DNA of 64,000 nt from Cycas panzhihuaensis (GCA_023213395.1 CM041465.1:224075741-224139740), one strand, 5' to 3'; positions 22,663 to 36,890 are shown, numbered from the stretch's first letter. Numbers and translations: made by a program. Notes: generated by a model not told the origin, from the letters alone.

Positions 22663-23718
22663 ATGAAAGTCCTATCATGGAACATTAGGGGCCTAAACGC
22701 CCCTTCGAAACAGCATTTGGTAAGGACCCTAAGGTTGAGGAATGAGGCGGATATTGTCCTCTTGCAGGAGACCAAATTGGATCAGGCTAAGGAGAAAGAG
22801 GTGCTCAAAAAGATTTGGAGCAGGGGAGAGGGTAGAGCAGTGGCAGTCGGTGGTTGGAGGGTTGGTTTCCCTCTAGAACCCAAATAAGTGGAAAGCCCAT
22901 TTGGCAAGACAGCATGAGTTCTTCTTAACTGTGGGCCTGGTTAGCTTGTGGTCCAACAAAGAGTTCTGGATCACTAATGTTTACACCCCCACAACTGAGG
23001 GGGCTAGGAAGCTATTATGAGAAAGATTGGTGGAGTCCTATAAGGACTGGGGCCACAGTTGGTGGCAGGGGACTTCAATACGCCTTTGTGTCCGGAAGAG
23101 AAATCCGGCGGGCATTCTGGTTGGACCAGAAGTATGGCTGACCTTGGAGATTTCCTTCAAGTGGGAGGCTTGATGGATGTCCCCCTTGGTGGGGCCAGGT
23201 TTACATGGTCTAATAGGCGTATAGGCCATAATCACATCCAAAGCAGACTAGATAGGGTGCTAATTAACTATGAGTGGTCCTGTCATATCGAAGGAACCAA
23301 AGTAGTGGCTCTTTCGAAAATCGGTTCAAATCACACTCCTTTATTGCTCGAAGGATTCATCCCTGGAAATCATAAAGGGGCCCCTTTTCGTTTTGAACTT
23401 ATGTGGCAAAAACACCTGGATCTCAAGGATCGGATTGGTGAGTGGTGGGGTGTTAGAGTTCTCGGGTCTGCTATGTATAGGTTCTCCAGGAAGCTAAATT
23501 GGGTCAAAAGACAAGTTAAGATTTGGAACAAGGAAATTTTTGGAAACATATTTGAAGGCAAAGCTGCCTTGTTGATGGAGCTCAATCGGATCGAGGACAG
23601 GATAGAAGTGGAAGGCAGGACCCAGATCCTGGACCAAATGGAACATAGCACCTCAAGAATTCTAGATGAGGTGCTGGCTAGGGAGGAGATTCACTGGAAA
23701 CAGAAGTCCAGGGAGTAG
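22663..23718 (+). pseudogene. LINE C ORF2, AP-endonuclease domain
   Basis: Starts MKVLSWNIRGLNAP, the canonical plant LINE endonuclease opening. LLQETK (catalytic Glu) follows, then VAGDFNTPL near 23060 and SNHTPLLL near 23320 (the conserved SDH position reads SNH here, so a catalytic Asp is lost). The frame shifts near 22860 and back near 23060; between them, in another frame, ITNVYTPTTEGAR is readable. A stop TAG at 23716 precedes WLREGDRNTKFF, where relatives have an uninterrupted frame. Confidence 0.88.
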
Positions 23719-25592
23719 TGGTTAAGGGAGGGGGACAGGAATACCAAGTTTTTTCACATGTCCACCTTGAAGCACAGGGCCCACAACAGGATCAGTAAAC
23801 TCCGTAGTAAGGATGGGGTGCTTCATGAGTCGGAGGATCAGTTTGGGAGCATCGTGATGGATTATTTTAAGGATCTTTACGCAGAGCCTGGATGCCAGGA
23901 TCCAGGGCTTAGGGAAGGTCTTTTGCATCTCATCCCGAATGTGATCACCGAGGCAATAAACAATAAGTTGTTGGAGCCGTTTACTCAGAAAGAAGTTGAG
24001 CTTGCTCTATTTAGTATGGGTAGAGATAAGGCTCCTGGACCGGATGGGTTCCCGCCCAGTTTTTTCTAGGATTACTGGGAGCTTATAAAGGATGATTTAT
24101 TAGCAGCGTTAAATGAATTCTTTCTTAGACGGACCATCCTGAAAGAATGGCAGGCTACCTTCCTAGTACTGATACCAAAGAAGGAGGGAGCGGAAGCGAT
24201 GGAGGATTTCAGGCCAATTAGTCTTTGCAATATTAAATACAAGATTCTTGCGAAAGTCCTAGCAAACCGTTTAAGGGAGATCCTCCCTGTTATCATATCA
24301 CAAAATCAAGATGGTTTTGTTAAGGGAAGGCAAATTATGGACGGAATTATTACAGTCCATGAAACTTTGCACTTGACCTTCCAGAGGAAAGAAGTAGGGA
24401 TGATTATCAAGACTAATATGTCCAAGGCCTATGACAGGGTGGCCTGGGATTGCCTTTTGGACTGCCTTAAAGCGTTTGGTTTTGGGGAGGTCTGGAGGGA
24501 TTGGATGAAGTGCTGCATCTCCAGGGTTTCGTTCTCAGTGATCATAAACAGGAGATCTACCCCATTTGTGCCTGGCTTTAGGGGATTAAGACAAGGCGAT
24601 CCCCTCTCACCCTTTCTGTTCATAATCATGGCTGAGCTGTTAGGGAGAGCTACTATGGAGGCCCAGAGACTGGGTTGGATTAAAGGCCTGAAGGCTACCT
24701 CTACTCTGGATAATGTTGTCCATCATCAGTTCGTGGATGACAATATCTTCTTGGGCAAGGCATCCCTGGAGGAGGCAAGGGCATTTAAAGAAGGTCTTCA
24801 AGTATATGAAAAAGCTACCAATCAGAAAATCAATCTGGAGAAGAGCTCAGTTTTCTTCATCAACACTCCGAACAGGCACCAAAGGAGGATCAGTAGGATC
24901 ATGGGGATCCCTTGCAGATCCCTCCCGGTGTCATATCTAGGTATGCCCCTCTTCGTGGGAAGGGAGAGGAAGACCCTGTGGGACTCTGTAGTGAGCAGAT
25001 TCAATAGAAAACTGGAAGGGTGGAAAGGGGTACTTCTTTGGTAGGTAAAATCCAGCTAGTGGTTGCCTCCCTCCAGAGTATCCCGGTGTACCAGATGTCG
25101 GTCTTCAAATTGCCGGAAAAGGTTATCTTTACACTAGAGGGTATTATGAGGCGATTTCTTTGGTGTGGGGCAGATGTTAAAAAGAGATTCCACCTAGTAT
25201 CCTGGGAGAAAGTGTGTAAACCTAGATGGGCGGGCGGGCTCAATGTCAGAAGACTGGGCCTCTTCAATACAGCGCTCCTGGCCAAGACAGGTTGGAGACT
25301 CACTAAGGAAGCCGAATCGGTGTGGGGGAGTATCATGACGAGAAAATACCTTAGAGGTGATCATTTCTTGGTGGGGGAGGCCCCTTGCTCCGAGGGTTCA
25401 CCAATCTGGAAAGCCATCTACTCTGCAAGGTCCTTCCTGAAAGAAGGAGTGCGATGGAAGCTGGGAAATGGGGAGAGCATAAGGTTCTGGGAAGATAAAT
25501 GGTGCGGTCCCTCTAAACTAGAGGATCTGCCTAATATTGGAGCTATGAAGAGGGTCTGTGAGACCCGTATGGGAACAGTCAAGCATTACTAG
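23719..25592 (+). pseudogene. LINE C ORF2, reverse transcriptase
   Basis: Motifs in order: WLREGDRNTKFFH, DKAPGPDGFPPSFF, DFRPISLCN, NQDGFVKGRQIMDG, AYDRVAWDCL, GLRQGDPLSPFLF, the active-site block FVDDNIF (FADD type, near 24732), YLGMPLF. After a frameshift near 25030 comes the thumb/post-RT segment SIPVYQMSVFKLPEKV. Stops include TAG at 24067. Both catalytic Asp of VDD are present. Confidence 0.92.
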
Positions 25593-25633
25593 GTAGGCGT
25601 GAAAAGGATAGGCTATGGAGATCATTTGAGGAG

Positions 25634-26839
25634 TTGCAAGGTTTCGAGGAGGAGGTCCAGAGGGTGAAGAGGGTTTTGGATAACCAGTATATCCCGAAGA
25701 GACCCTCTCCTGATATGTTGATTTGGCCCTTAGCGTCTAGGGGTTCCTACACGGTCAAAGAAGGGTATAATTTGTTGGTTACCAGGGAAGGATGGACCAG
25801 GAATGATATCTTGGTCGAGTCTGAAGCCGGGATCCTTCTGAAGATCGTAGCCTTCTGGTGGCTGTGTCTGCAGAATAGGATCCTCACCTTGGACAATCTC
25901 ATGAGGAGGGGCATTCAGGTGGTCAGCAGGTGTGCACTATATAAAGAGGATGTAGAGACGCTGGATCATCTCTGTATTCATTGCCCTTACTCCATTGGTG
26001 TATGGAAAGTCATATGGGGTAGGATGGGATTGGTATGGGTTTCCTTTAGAACTCTGAGAGACCAGTGGAAGGCCTGGGTCTCTCCATTTAAGAGTAAAAC
26101 CTTGACTAAAATTTGGAAGATGATCCTGCCGGTCGGATCCTGGACTATCTGGAAAGAACGTAACAGGAGAATATTTGAAGGTAAGGAAACAGACAGGGCG
26201 ATCCTGGCGGAGGAAATCAGGAAGGGCATCATTGAAATGTTGTCTCCCCCCAAGGAGGATAAACTGGCAAAGGAGGAAGAAGGTATTCTGGTGAATTGGG
26301 GGGTGGGCCTCCCGACTCGGGGCAGAGTGAGGAGGCTAGAAACTAAGTGGTCCCCCCCGGACCTCTCCTGGGTCAAAATAAACTTTGATGGCGCAGCTAA
26401 AGGCAACCCTGGTGAGGCAGGGGGGGGAGGCCTCTGCAGGGACCACTTGGGGAAGCTAAGGTGGGCTTTTGCAGATTACCTTGGGATTCAATCGAATCAA
26501 AGAGCTGAGATATGGGCTATGCAGAGGGCGGTAGCTCTTTTAGGCGAGGAAGGCTCCCAGAAGGTAGTCATTGAAGGCGACTCCTTATATGTGATAAGCT
26601 ATTTAAGGGGGGAATCAGACCCAGGTTGGTATAATGTAGATATTGTCAGAGATGTGCAACAGGACCTGGAGACAATCAGTGAAGTCCAGATTCAACACAT
26701 TTACAGGGAAGGGAATGCGGCAGCTGATTGGTTGGCAAATTGGGCAGTGGCAAATAAGAGAGCTATGGTTTGGAAGGAGGAATTCCTGGCGAGCCTCGAG
26801 ACTGGTGAGGAAAGAAGCTTATATTGGAGTGATAGATAG
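25634..26839 (+). pseudogene. LINE C ORF2 C-terminus: zf-RVT and RNase H
   Basis: An uninterrupted 401-codon frame. About residues 75-130 hold the zinc-binding region (ILLKIVAFWWLCLQNRI... then LDHLCIHCPYSIGVW). Residues about 245-380 are a plant-type RNase H with the catalytic set visible: NFDGAAKGNPG (Asp), QRAEIWAM (Glu), IEGDSLYVI (Asp), REGNAAADWLAN (Asp). It is out of frame with the RT by a shift between 25590 and 25634. This domain looks biochemically intact. Confidence 0.92.
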
Positions 26840-26998
26840 ATTAGACTGAGAGTTTTCTCTCTTTCTCTGGGCTAGACCATGGGCTTGTCATGGTCAAACT
26901 GACATGTTCTATCTGATGTGATGTATAAGGTTTGGGGACCTAGTTAAAACCCCTTCAATTTAATTTTACCTTATCAAAAAAAAAATATTATCCTTGAA

Positions 26999-27259
26999 AA
27001 TCTTCTCATGTTGCAACAATAATGATTCAAACTCAATAAAAAAGATTTCCTTGGCTTTCTCTAATAAGAAAAAACTCAACACAAAATTCTCATACTTCTT
27101 CAATAGACTTCTTAACACAACAATAATGATATCTTTTTCATTAATGGTCTCTCTAATACTTTTCAATTGATTCTTAATTCCCTTAACTTGTTGGAGATGG
27201 TCAACTATAGAACTAGTCATTCTCAAGTCATACAATTGGTTCTTTAAAATCATTATCAT
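26999..27259 (-). pseudogene. Gag (UBN2-type) remnant of element B
   Basis: The minus strand reads MTSSIVDHLQQVKGIKNQL, then LRSLLKKYENFVLSF and EFESLLLQHEKI. This is the copia gag core (v..y...lk.l...L...g..i.d.d....lL..Lp..y). It is open for about 87 codons up to the LINE C target site, and the continuing knuckle lies on the other side of LINE C at 20440-20597. Confidence 0.85.
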
Positions 27260-28963
27260 GGTATCATTTTTTGTCTAAAACTAAATGTTGTGGCTTATCT
27301 TTACCTTTTTGCATTTTCCACCAAAGCTCCACTAGTGGACATATTGATTAACTCTAATATGAAGTCATTTTTAACTTCAAATTTCACCTTTTCATCAATG
27401 GAGGTAGTGAGTTCATTCAGTTTAGTTAACTTACCTTCCATATATGGCCATAACCCATTCATACATAATAGACTAGTTATTTAGTACCTCTAGATGCCAA
27501 AGTTTTCTATAGTAACAAGCTTATCTATTTAGGAATTAAACAAATTTCCACTTAGGAAATTAAAAAACAAACAAGAACTACTAAGAAACATAAAAATAAA
27601 TGTTAAATAGCCCAAGAATACTAAACACAATGATATTTTATTATTTTTTATGTTTTTGAGTCTTTGATCATTATACAAAGTGTTATAAAAGCATAAAATA
27701 ACTCAATCATTATGTAGGGAGCTAGAATAAGACCATGGGACCACTATAGAAAAATGTAAAATTGAATTTCAATTAGAACTATGTCCTTAGATTTTGGTTT
27801 GGGTTACTAAAAAAGCCATAAATGGCTTTAACTCCTTATATTCCCATACAATTAAGGGGTTTGGATTTGGGATGTAGCTACCAGAAATGAAAAAATATAA
27901 AACTTAATTAAATGTTTTATAGCTTTAAAAAATTTAAAATTATATTCTAACCATTTTTTCCTTTTCTTAAAAATTTTCAAAGGGTAACGAGCAAAATTTG
28001 ACTGTGTATTTTGCGATTTTGTCAAATTGTTTCACCTTCTCTAAATTGGCATCTTAACTCTAAATGATTTCATCCATCTATGGGTGAAAGCTATATATCT
28101 TAACTTTTATTTTTCATTTATCTCTAACTTTAAATGATCTTATAGCTCAGTGCATATTAACTTTGAATATTATGTGATAATTATAAATAATGCCTTACAT
28201 CTTTTATTATGAATGATATTCACAAGATTTATTCCATTCAATGTTTACCATCATGTTCTCTAATGTTCTTTGAGTTCGTGAAGATTTTCTTAGCTCTCAT
28301 AGGAAATGACATTTAAATAGTTCTTTGCATCTTCATTTAAATTTGAGCTTTAACCCTATAGATAAAGGCATTCTAAACCATGAACTTGCATTGACATCTA
28401 TGCTCCTTTGAGATCAACTCTTCAATGATGAATGCCTTCATGTCATGGCTTTATATCACATACATTCACTAGTACTAAAATTCAAAAAACTACCCTATGA
28501 TCACTAATGTTTACTTTTATGCTTTATGCCCTAACTTGGCACTACCATGAGCTTACAACTCTATAAGAAAATTTGATAAAGCAACGGTCCATAGTCCCTT
28601 TATATTTTTTAATTTATTTTTTGTTTATTTATTCATATAGAAAATGAATACTTTAAGAAAACATATATATAGAGAGAGAAATTAGGAAAAGAAAAAACAC
28701 ACTATAAATTTATAGATAGTTATCTTACAAACCCTAACACTCTAAATTTCTGCACTAATATCTTTATTATTTTAAAATATATATTTTTTAATTCATAATA
28801 GCATACCTAGAAAAATACCCTAGGATTTTATAACTACATATCCTACTTCAAAATTTAAATTGACTCTTAAAATCAAACCTAAACATTCACCTATAAATTC
28901 TTTGAAATTTATCTCTCACTAAATCTTAGATTGAAATTTAATCACAAACCCTTAGTTCACTAG
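27260..28963 (-). other. Leader and N-terminal gag region of element B
   Basis: AT-rich sequence between the gag core and the primer binding site. The N-terminal gag is too decayed to read. The plus-strand frame 27290-27484 is antisense to it and not considered a gene. Confidence 0.45.
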
Positions 28964-28975
28964 GCTTTAATACCA
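28964..28975 (-). other. Primer binding site of element B
   Basis: The minus-strand TGGTATTAAAGC, 2 nt from the end of the 5' LTR, is similar to the initiator Met-tRNA site TGGTATCAGAGC. Confidence 0.75.
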
Positions 28976-28977
28976 AA

Positions 28978-29316
28978 TGCAAGTTAAAAACTAGGAATGA
29001 GCTAAGAAAAATTACAAACATAAGACTTTTTTTCAATAGAATTAGTCTATCTTTAAATTTTTTCATTCATTAAGAATTACTCAAAATGCGTATGTATAAA
29101 CCAATATATATATTAATGTAATCAAGATCAGTAGTAATCCAATAATGATTTGTAACCACCCTAACATGTGTTGCACACCTATTATAGAATTATGCAACTC
29201 CTATGACATGTATTATCAATTAAATAATGACCCTATAACTCACCAAAATAACCCAAACACCTATAAGGACTAACAACTGAAGTCTATAACTAATAGAATA
29301 AACATTAATTCTAACA
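28978..29316 (-). repeat. 5' LTR of element B
   Basis: 339 bp, TGCAAG...TAACA in the plus direction. It pairs with 16116-16451 and is followed by the target-site copy TAAAT at 29317-29321. Confidence 0.88.
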
Positions 29317-29366
29317 TAAATGGGCTTTACAAGGGCCTTAATTCATAAGTGTGTTGATTTATAACA
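29317..29366 (-). repeat. 5' LTR of element A, remaining part
   Basis: After the TAAAT copy, the sequence ATTCATAAGTGTGTTGATTT continues A's LTR (compare GTTCATAAGTGTGTTGGTTC at about 13161-13180). It ends ATAACA followed by A's target-site copy TTCTT (29367-29371). Confidence 0.85.
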
Positions 29367-29383
29367 TTCTTGTAAACTTAACA

Positions 29384-29386
<3 letters not shown>

Positions 29387-29455
<69 letters not shown>
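29387..29455. repeat. (AT)n microsatellite
   Basis: 69 bp of uninterrupted AT dinucleotides just outside element A. A short (AC)7 run lies at about 29537-29550. Confidence 0.95.
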
Positions 29456-29456
<1 letters not shown>

Positions 29457-30330
29457 CCTCTAATGTAATAATTATCAATACATTATATGTTATTTAAAGA
29501 AGCATTCCTCTTTTAAGAGGATGCATAATCTATAATACACACACACACACATATAATGTATTGTTTAGTATATTTTAGATAAATAAGGAGGGCTTTTATT
29601 ATTTAAATAATTAAGACTTATATGATTGTTAATATTAAGATTATTCATTTTCATCATTAAAGAGTTAATATTGAAGGATACAATAATATTAAAATTACCT
29701 TGAACACCCTTGTCATAATACTAATACTATTTGTTACCTTTAAACTAACTTAAATCAAATCATTTGGTTTGGCTGCATTAATATTATAATGGGATTATTA
29801 GTAGATTGGTTATTTGTAATCCCTTTTAGTGAGGCATAATAAGTCCAATGTTATTTAAAATCTTAAGATTGACTCATATATATTATTATAAATTATGCAC
29901 TATAGAAATAAGATATATCCAATCTGCATTAATAAACCTATCAAGTTAACACATAAGGCAGTGAGGAGTGGTGTTGAGTATTATGTCTAAATTATATGCA
30001 AAAATGATTTCAACATAAATAAGTAGTGATTTTTTAGTACATTTGTATTATAGGAAGAACAATTATTGCTCTTCTTAAGTTAAAGGATGGGGAGAAATGA
30101 GTATAAAGTATGATTACAATATGATACACTAATCTAAATGCATCATAATATAATATCCCTATCTTATCTACATTTAATAGCCTTTTATATATCAAATCAC
30201 CATAATTATAGGTTAGTAGGTCTATTCTTTATCAAACTAAATGTTATTATGACTAGCCTAGGAGATTATCAGCTCTTGTATACAAAAGTGATTAGGGAAT
30301 AAAGACCTAAGGATATTGAGTTTGGCCTAT
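29456..30330. other. AT-rich DNA; nothing recognised
   Basis: No open frame of note and no retroelement motif was recognised. Confidence 0.4.
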
Positions 30331-30339
30331 CTGTTATGT

Positions 30340-31226
30340 AGAAGAGAGATGGCACCCAAGGAAGCTAAAAAGTTTACTTCAAAAGTATTCAATGAGGTGA
30401 ACCTTCTCTCCCTACTATGTCTTTCGATTAGAATGTTTTTGCTTACGTAATGCTTAAGGTTCATTCCAAAACTTTGATAGCTTATTTTATTCACCCTCTT
30501 TAGGAGATTGCTTTAAGATAATGGGTTTAAGAGTCCTTAAAGGCACTTCATTAGAAAGTTAGCTCTATTAGGTTCCTATCTAAAGAGTTCTTCTCATTTA
30601 AATTTGAATCTTCTTAGGCCTTTGAGTATGTTCTCAAAAGAGGCCCTTATATGTGTAGGAGGAACCTTGTCATTTTTAATCAATGGGAACTAGATTTTTT
30701 CAATTGATAAGGTTATTGATTTCAAATAATTTGTGGATTAGGTTCTCTAGTCTCCTTGTATATCTTTAAACTGTTGTTAAGGAGATTATCCAACCTCTAG
30801 GTGAGATTTTTTCTTTAAAACCTCGTCATAAATTTTACCTCAAACTAAAATTAATATTTGTATTAGGGTAGATCTATCAAATAAGTTATCTAAGCACATC
30901 TTGATTTAATGTGCTTAAGAGATGTTAAAGTAGAGGGTCATTTTTCTAAACATCCCCAACACACACTTTCAAATTCTTTCCTTGAAGCACATGATCAAGG
31001 ATTGTCCCTTGGTCATTTTTGGGCTTGAACAAGCTGTCCATCCTAAAGAGGAAATTTAGGAACCGAATCTTTAACATGAAAATTTATAGATTAAAATACA
31101 TAATATGAAATATTAAATAAGAATGCTAAGGAAAAGGATCCGCATGTGGAAAATAAATGTTCTACTCAAGCTCAAGAGAAATACATGTTGATACCCAAAG
31201 AGGTTATAATGGTAAAGATTCTTGCA
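30340..31226 (+). pseudogene. LINE J ORF1 remnant (DUF4283-like)
   Basis: Near 30590-30700 the plus strand translates to FKFESS*AFEYVLKRGPYM and then NLVIFNQWELDFF. This resembles the DUF4283 core of plant LINE ORF1 (F.F....d...vL..gPw......l.l..W). A valine/Asp-rich segment (GRSIK, near 30850-30880) fits the following VRVDLS region. No intact frame remains. The sequence stops at element E (31227). Confidence 0.5.
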
Positions 31227-31459
31227 TGAAGACCATAGTAGAGTAGTGAACAAAGCATTCAAGCCATATTGATAATCACATTCAAAACATTATATTATTC
31301 CATATTTCTCAAGAGTACAAATTTTACAAGATGGTGGTGTTGAAGAACACTGGGGGATTTGGCCTCAAAGTTTAAATATTTGAAGTGTTTTCCAAAATTC
31401 CACAAATTTTTGGAGATAAGAAGTGTGCAACTTGCATATTCCCAATGTAATGTTAGGTG
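31227..31459 (-). repeat. 3' LTR of element E (internally shortened)
   Basis: Matches 38921-39224 at both ends but lacks about 60-70 bp present in the other copy around 39090-39185. The outer end TGAAGAC corresponds to TGAAGAT at 38921. Confidence 0.7.
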
Positions 31460-32958
31460 GCCATTATAAGAGACTTTAATACATAATCCAAAAGGATTGT
31501 CTTAATGAATAAGTAAGAAGCCTCTTAACCTCGAACGAATAAATGACTTGAAATATGTAATAAATCTATTTTTATAAGAACTTTCAACATGATTTTAATA
31601 TAGATTCCTCTTTAATCAATGAAAAATAATAACTTAGCAATAAAGAATATATATCCTTTCAAAATTAAAAACAACAAATGAATTTACAATATGCAATAAA
31701 TCTCCTTTTAAGCAAGATAAATGTTCTCCTCTTGAATGAAGTAAACAAGTTTCAAATGGTGTTGAATGCACCTTGCTACCATGAAATTCTTTTAAAGCAA
31801 ACTAAATGCACCTTTTAAAAGGAACCTTGATTGATCAATGAGGAGTTAAAAGAGAATTTATTTCACTGTAAAGACATGAAAATATTAAGGATAAATGAGC
31901 AGTGAATGTCCTTCTATATGAGTTCCTTTAAATCCAAGGAAGAATGCAAGGTATACTTATAAAATAATGTTGAAATATATTCCTTTGAATGAATCCTTTA
32001 AAGAGGCAAAAAATGACTTTGAATAAATAGAAAAATATGTCTTAAAGAGCTTTAGAATCAACTCTATAAGCTAGAATATAAAATGACAGCTTTATAATAG
32101 AGTTATAAAGGATTTAAATGCACCAGTTTGATATTTTTATTTCCAAAGAGGCTCCTCCTCTTCAGGAGGCTACATTCAGGCTAAATGGATACAAAAAATA
32201 ATTGTGAGCCTTTAAAATAGACAAAAATCTATCAAGAACAGCTTAGTAGCTCAATATCAAGTAAATATGCTGAGTTAAAATGAAAATTTATTTGAAATAT
32301 TAAGAAATATGTTAAACTAGGATCAAATAGGAGCCTTGACTTTTACCACCTTAAAAAACATAAAAAATAATATTAACTTTTAGTAAAACCTACTTCAACG
32401 TGTAAAGAACTAAGTTACCTTTCTGACAAATCCAATCGTTCAAAAAATAAACTCCTAGATCAAAAGATATAACAAAAATAACACAATGACTTGTTTATTA
32501 AAAAAAAATATAAATGAGGGGGGCTAAGCCCCTTTAGCAAACTGGGCCTTGGTCATATGGGGGTCAAAAAGACCATCTTCTAGGCTTAGAAGGGGGCTAA
32601 TGAACTTTAAAAGTTATAAAATATAATGAAAACTTTTTGAAAAATCAAAATTTATAAAAAAAAGCTTACTGAAATTTCAAGTATGCCCCTTAAACTGTGA
32701 TCGTATGGATAGAAATAGGACCAAGTGCTGACATCGGAGGGGGCTAATCAAAAAACACGCAAAGATGTGAATGTATTATCAATTATAATTAAATTTATTT
32801 AAAACATTTAAAAAATATATAAAAAATGATTAAAATTACATGCTCGTTAATGGGTGACTACAACAGAGGTGAAATCCAAACTAATTATTGATCAAAATCA
32901 ATCAAAATTTGATTGAATCCTTCCACACGACGAGCACCAAGATCATACCAAGATGTAC

Positions 32959-32961
<3 letters not shown>
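31460..32961 (-). other. Internal region of element E, 3' side
   Basis: AT-rich with no recognised coding domain. It includes a short GC-richer patch near 32515-32610 (GGGGGGCTAAGCCCCTTTAG), which could form a small hairpin. Confidence 0.4.
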
Positions 32962-33028
<67 letters not shown>

Positions 33029-33036
33029 CATACATA

Positions 33037-33179
<143 letters not shown>

Positions 33180-33200
33180 GCATATATATGTATACATATA

Positions 33201-33242
<42 letters not shown>

Positions 33243-33346
33243 CATATATATATACATATATACATATATATATACATATATACATATATATATACATATA
33301 TACATATATACATACACATATATACATATATACATATATGTATATA

Positions 33347-33446
<100 letters not shown>

Positions 33447-33463
33447 CACATATATATATATAC

Positions 33464-33521
<58 letters not shown>

Positions 33522-33552
33522 GTGTGTTTATATATATATATATATATGTATC

Positions 33553-33594
<42 letters not shown>

Positions 33595-33606
33595 CGTGTG
33601 TGTGTG

Positions 33607-33731
<125 letters not shown>

Positions 33732-33775
33732 GTACATAGATATATCTATATATATATATATATATATAGATATAG

Positions 33776-33833
<58 letters not shown>

Positions 33834-33862
33834 GATATATATATATATATATATATATATAG

Positions 33863-33906
<44 letters not shown>

Positions 33907-33929
33907 ATATATATATGTATATATATATG

Positions 33930-34153
<224 letters not shown>

Positions 34154-34325
34154 CATATATAGATATATATAGATATATATATATATATATATACATACAT
34201 ACATATATATATATATACATACATACATATATATATATATACATACATATATATATATATATATACATACATATATATATATATATACATACATACATAT
34301 AGATATATATACATATATGTATATA

Positions 34326-34481
<156 letters not shown>

Positions 34482-34520
34482 CATATATATATCTCTATAT
34501 ACATATATATATATACATAC

Positions 34521-34672
<152 letters not shown>

Positions 34673-34693
34673 GTATATATATCTGTATATATA

Positions 34694-34734
<41 letters not shown>

Positions 34735-34763
34735 GTATATATGTATATATATATATATGTGTT

Positions 34764-34802
<39 letters not shown>

Positions 34803-34826
34803 ATATACACACACACACACACATGG

Positions 34827-34888
<62 letters not shown>

Positions 34889-34963
34889 ATATATGTATAG
34901 ATATGTATATATGTATATATGTATATATATATATATATACATATATATGTATATACATACATA

Positions 34964-34994
<31 letters not shown>

Positions 34995-35065
34995 GTATAT
35001 ACATATATATATATATATATATATAGACATATATATATATGTATATACATATATATATATATATA

Positions 35066-35144
<79 letters not shown>

Positions 35145-35238
35145 GTATATACATATATATATGTATATAGATATATATATATATATATATACATATATAT
35201 GTATATATATATATATATGTATATACATATATATATAC

Positions 35239-35327
<89 letters not shown>

Positions 35328-35360
35328 CATATATATATACATATATATGTATATACATAT

Positions 35361-35391
<31 letters not shown>

Positions 35392-35392
35392 A

Positions 35393-35469
<77 letters not shown>

Positions 35470-35520
35470 CATATATGTATATACATACATATATATATAT
35501 ATACATACATACATACATAC

Positions 35521-35663
<143 letters not shown>

Positions 35664-35733
35664 AATATATATATATATATACATATATATATGTATATAT
35701 ATATATATATTTATATACATATATATACATACG

Positions 35734-35764
<31 letters not shown>

Positions 35765-35948
35765 GTATATACATATATATATATGTATGTGTGTATGTAT
35801 ATACATATACATATATATATGTATATGTATATACATATACATATACATATGTATATGTATATGTATATACATATACATATATATGTATGTATAAACATAT
35901 ATATGTATGTATGTATATACATATACATATATATGTATATGTATATAC

Positions 35949-35998
<50 letters not shown>

Positions 35999-36087
35999 GT
36001 ATACATATATATATACATATATACATACATACATACATGCATACATATATATATATATACATATGTATATGTATGTATGTATGTATA

Positions 36088-36155
<68 letters not shown>

Positions 36156-36178
36156 TATATATATATATATATATGTTT

Positions 36179-36237
<59 letters not shown>

Positions 36238-36281
36238 CATATACACACACACACACACATATACATGTATATACATATATG

Positions 36282-36381
<100 letters not shown>

Positions 36382-36575
36382 TATACATATATATATATAC
36401 ATATACATATATATATATATGTATATGTATGTATATATATATATATATATACATACATACATATATATATATATACATATATATACATATATACATATAT
36501 ATATATCTGTGTGTGTGTGTGGCTGTGTGTGTGTACATATATATGTATATACATATATGTATATACATATATATG

Positions 36576-36607
<32 letters not shown>

Positions 36608-36625
36608 GATATATATGTATATATC

Positions 36626-36669
<44 letters not shown>

Positions 36670-36683
36670 CATATATACATACA

Positions 36684-36775
<92 letters not shown>

Positions 36776-36822
36776 TATATACACACACATATATATATAC
36801 ACATACATATATATATACATAC

Positions 36823-36890
36823 ATACTTCGTCAATATATATATATATATATATAGATATATATATATGTATATTGATACATACTTCGTTA

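Larger units (their letters stand above)
20598..26998 (+). mobile_element. LINE C: full-length plant L1-type LINE with RNase H, inserted in B gag
   Basis: Flanked by a perfect 14-bp duplication ATATTATCCTTGAA (20598-20611 and 26985-26998), with a poly(A) tail (26976-26984) before the second copy. The body is 20612-26984, about 6.4 kb. Order: GC-rich 5' UTR, ORF1 with CCHC, ORF2 with endonuclease, RT, zinc-binding region and RNase H. It is much richer in GC than the surrounding AT-rich elements and less decayed. In-frame stops and frameshifts in both ORFs make this copy inactive. Confidence 0.93.
16111..29321 (-). mobile_element. Element B: Ty1/copia retrotransposon nested in A
   Basis: Perfect 5-bp duplication TAAAT at 16111-16115 and 29317-29321. 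LTRs are 16116-16451 and 28978-29316. On the minus strand a copia-type polypurine tract TTTAAGGGGGAG (16452-16463) and primer site TGGTATTAAAGC (28964-28975) abut the LTRs. Minus-strand relics follow the copia order gag, protease, integrase, RT, RNase H. LINE C splits gag; most of RT-RNase H is missing and replaced by D. All frames carry stops, so it is inactive. Confidence 0.9.
12900..29371 (-). mobile_element. Element A: gypsy-like LTR retrotransposon, gag remnant only, host of nested B
   Basis: Perfect 5-bp target-site duplication TTCTT at 12900-12904 and 29367-29371. The 3' LTR (minus strand) is 12905-13186. The 5' LTR is split into 15878-16115 and 29322-29366 by copia element B. On the minus strand a G-rich polypurine tract sits at 13187-13197 and a Met-tRNA-type primer site at 15864-15875. 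Without B, the internal region is only about 2.7 kb and shows a gag remnant but no pol, so A was non-autonomous or has lost pol. Confidence 0.85.

Noticed and set aside
21823-22775. Minus-strand frames opposite LINE ORF1 (for example 21823-22269)
   Set aside because: Antisense shadows of ORF1; Ser/Pro-rich reading arises from the Gly/Glu-rich sense strand.
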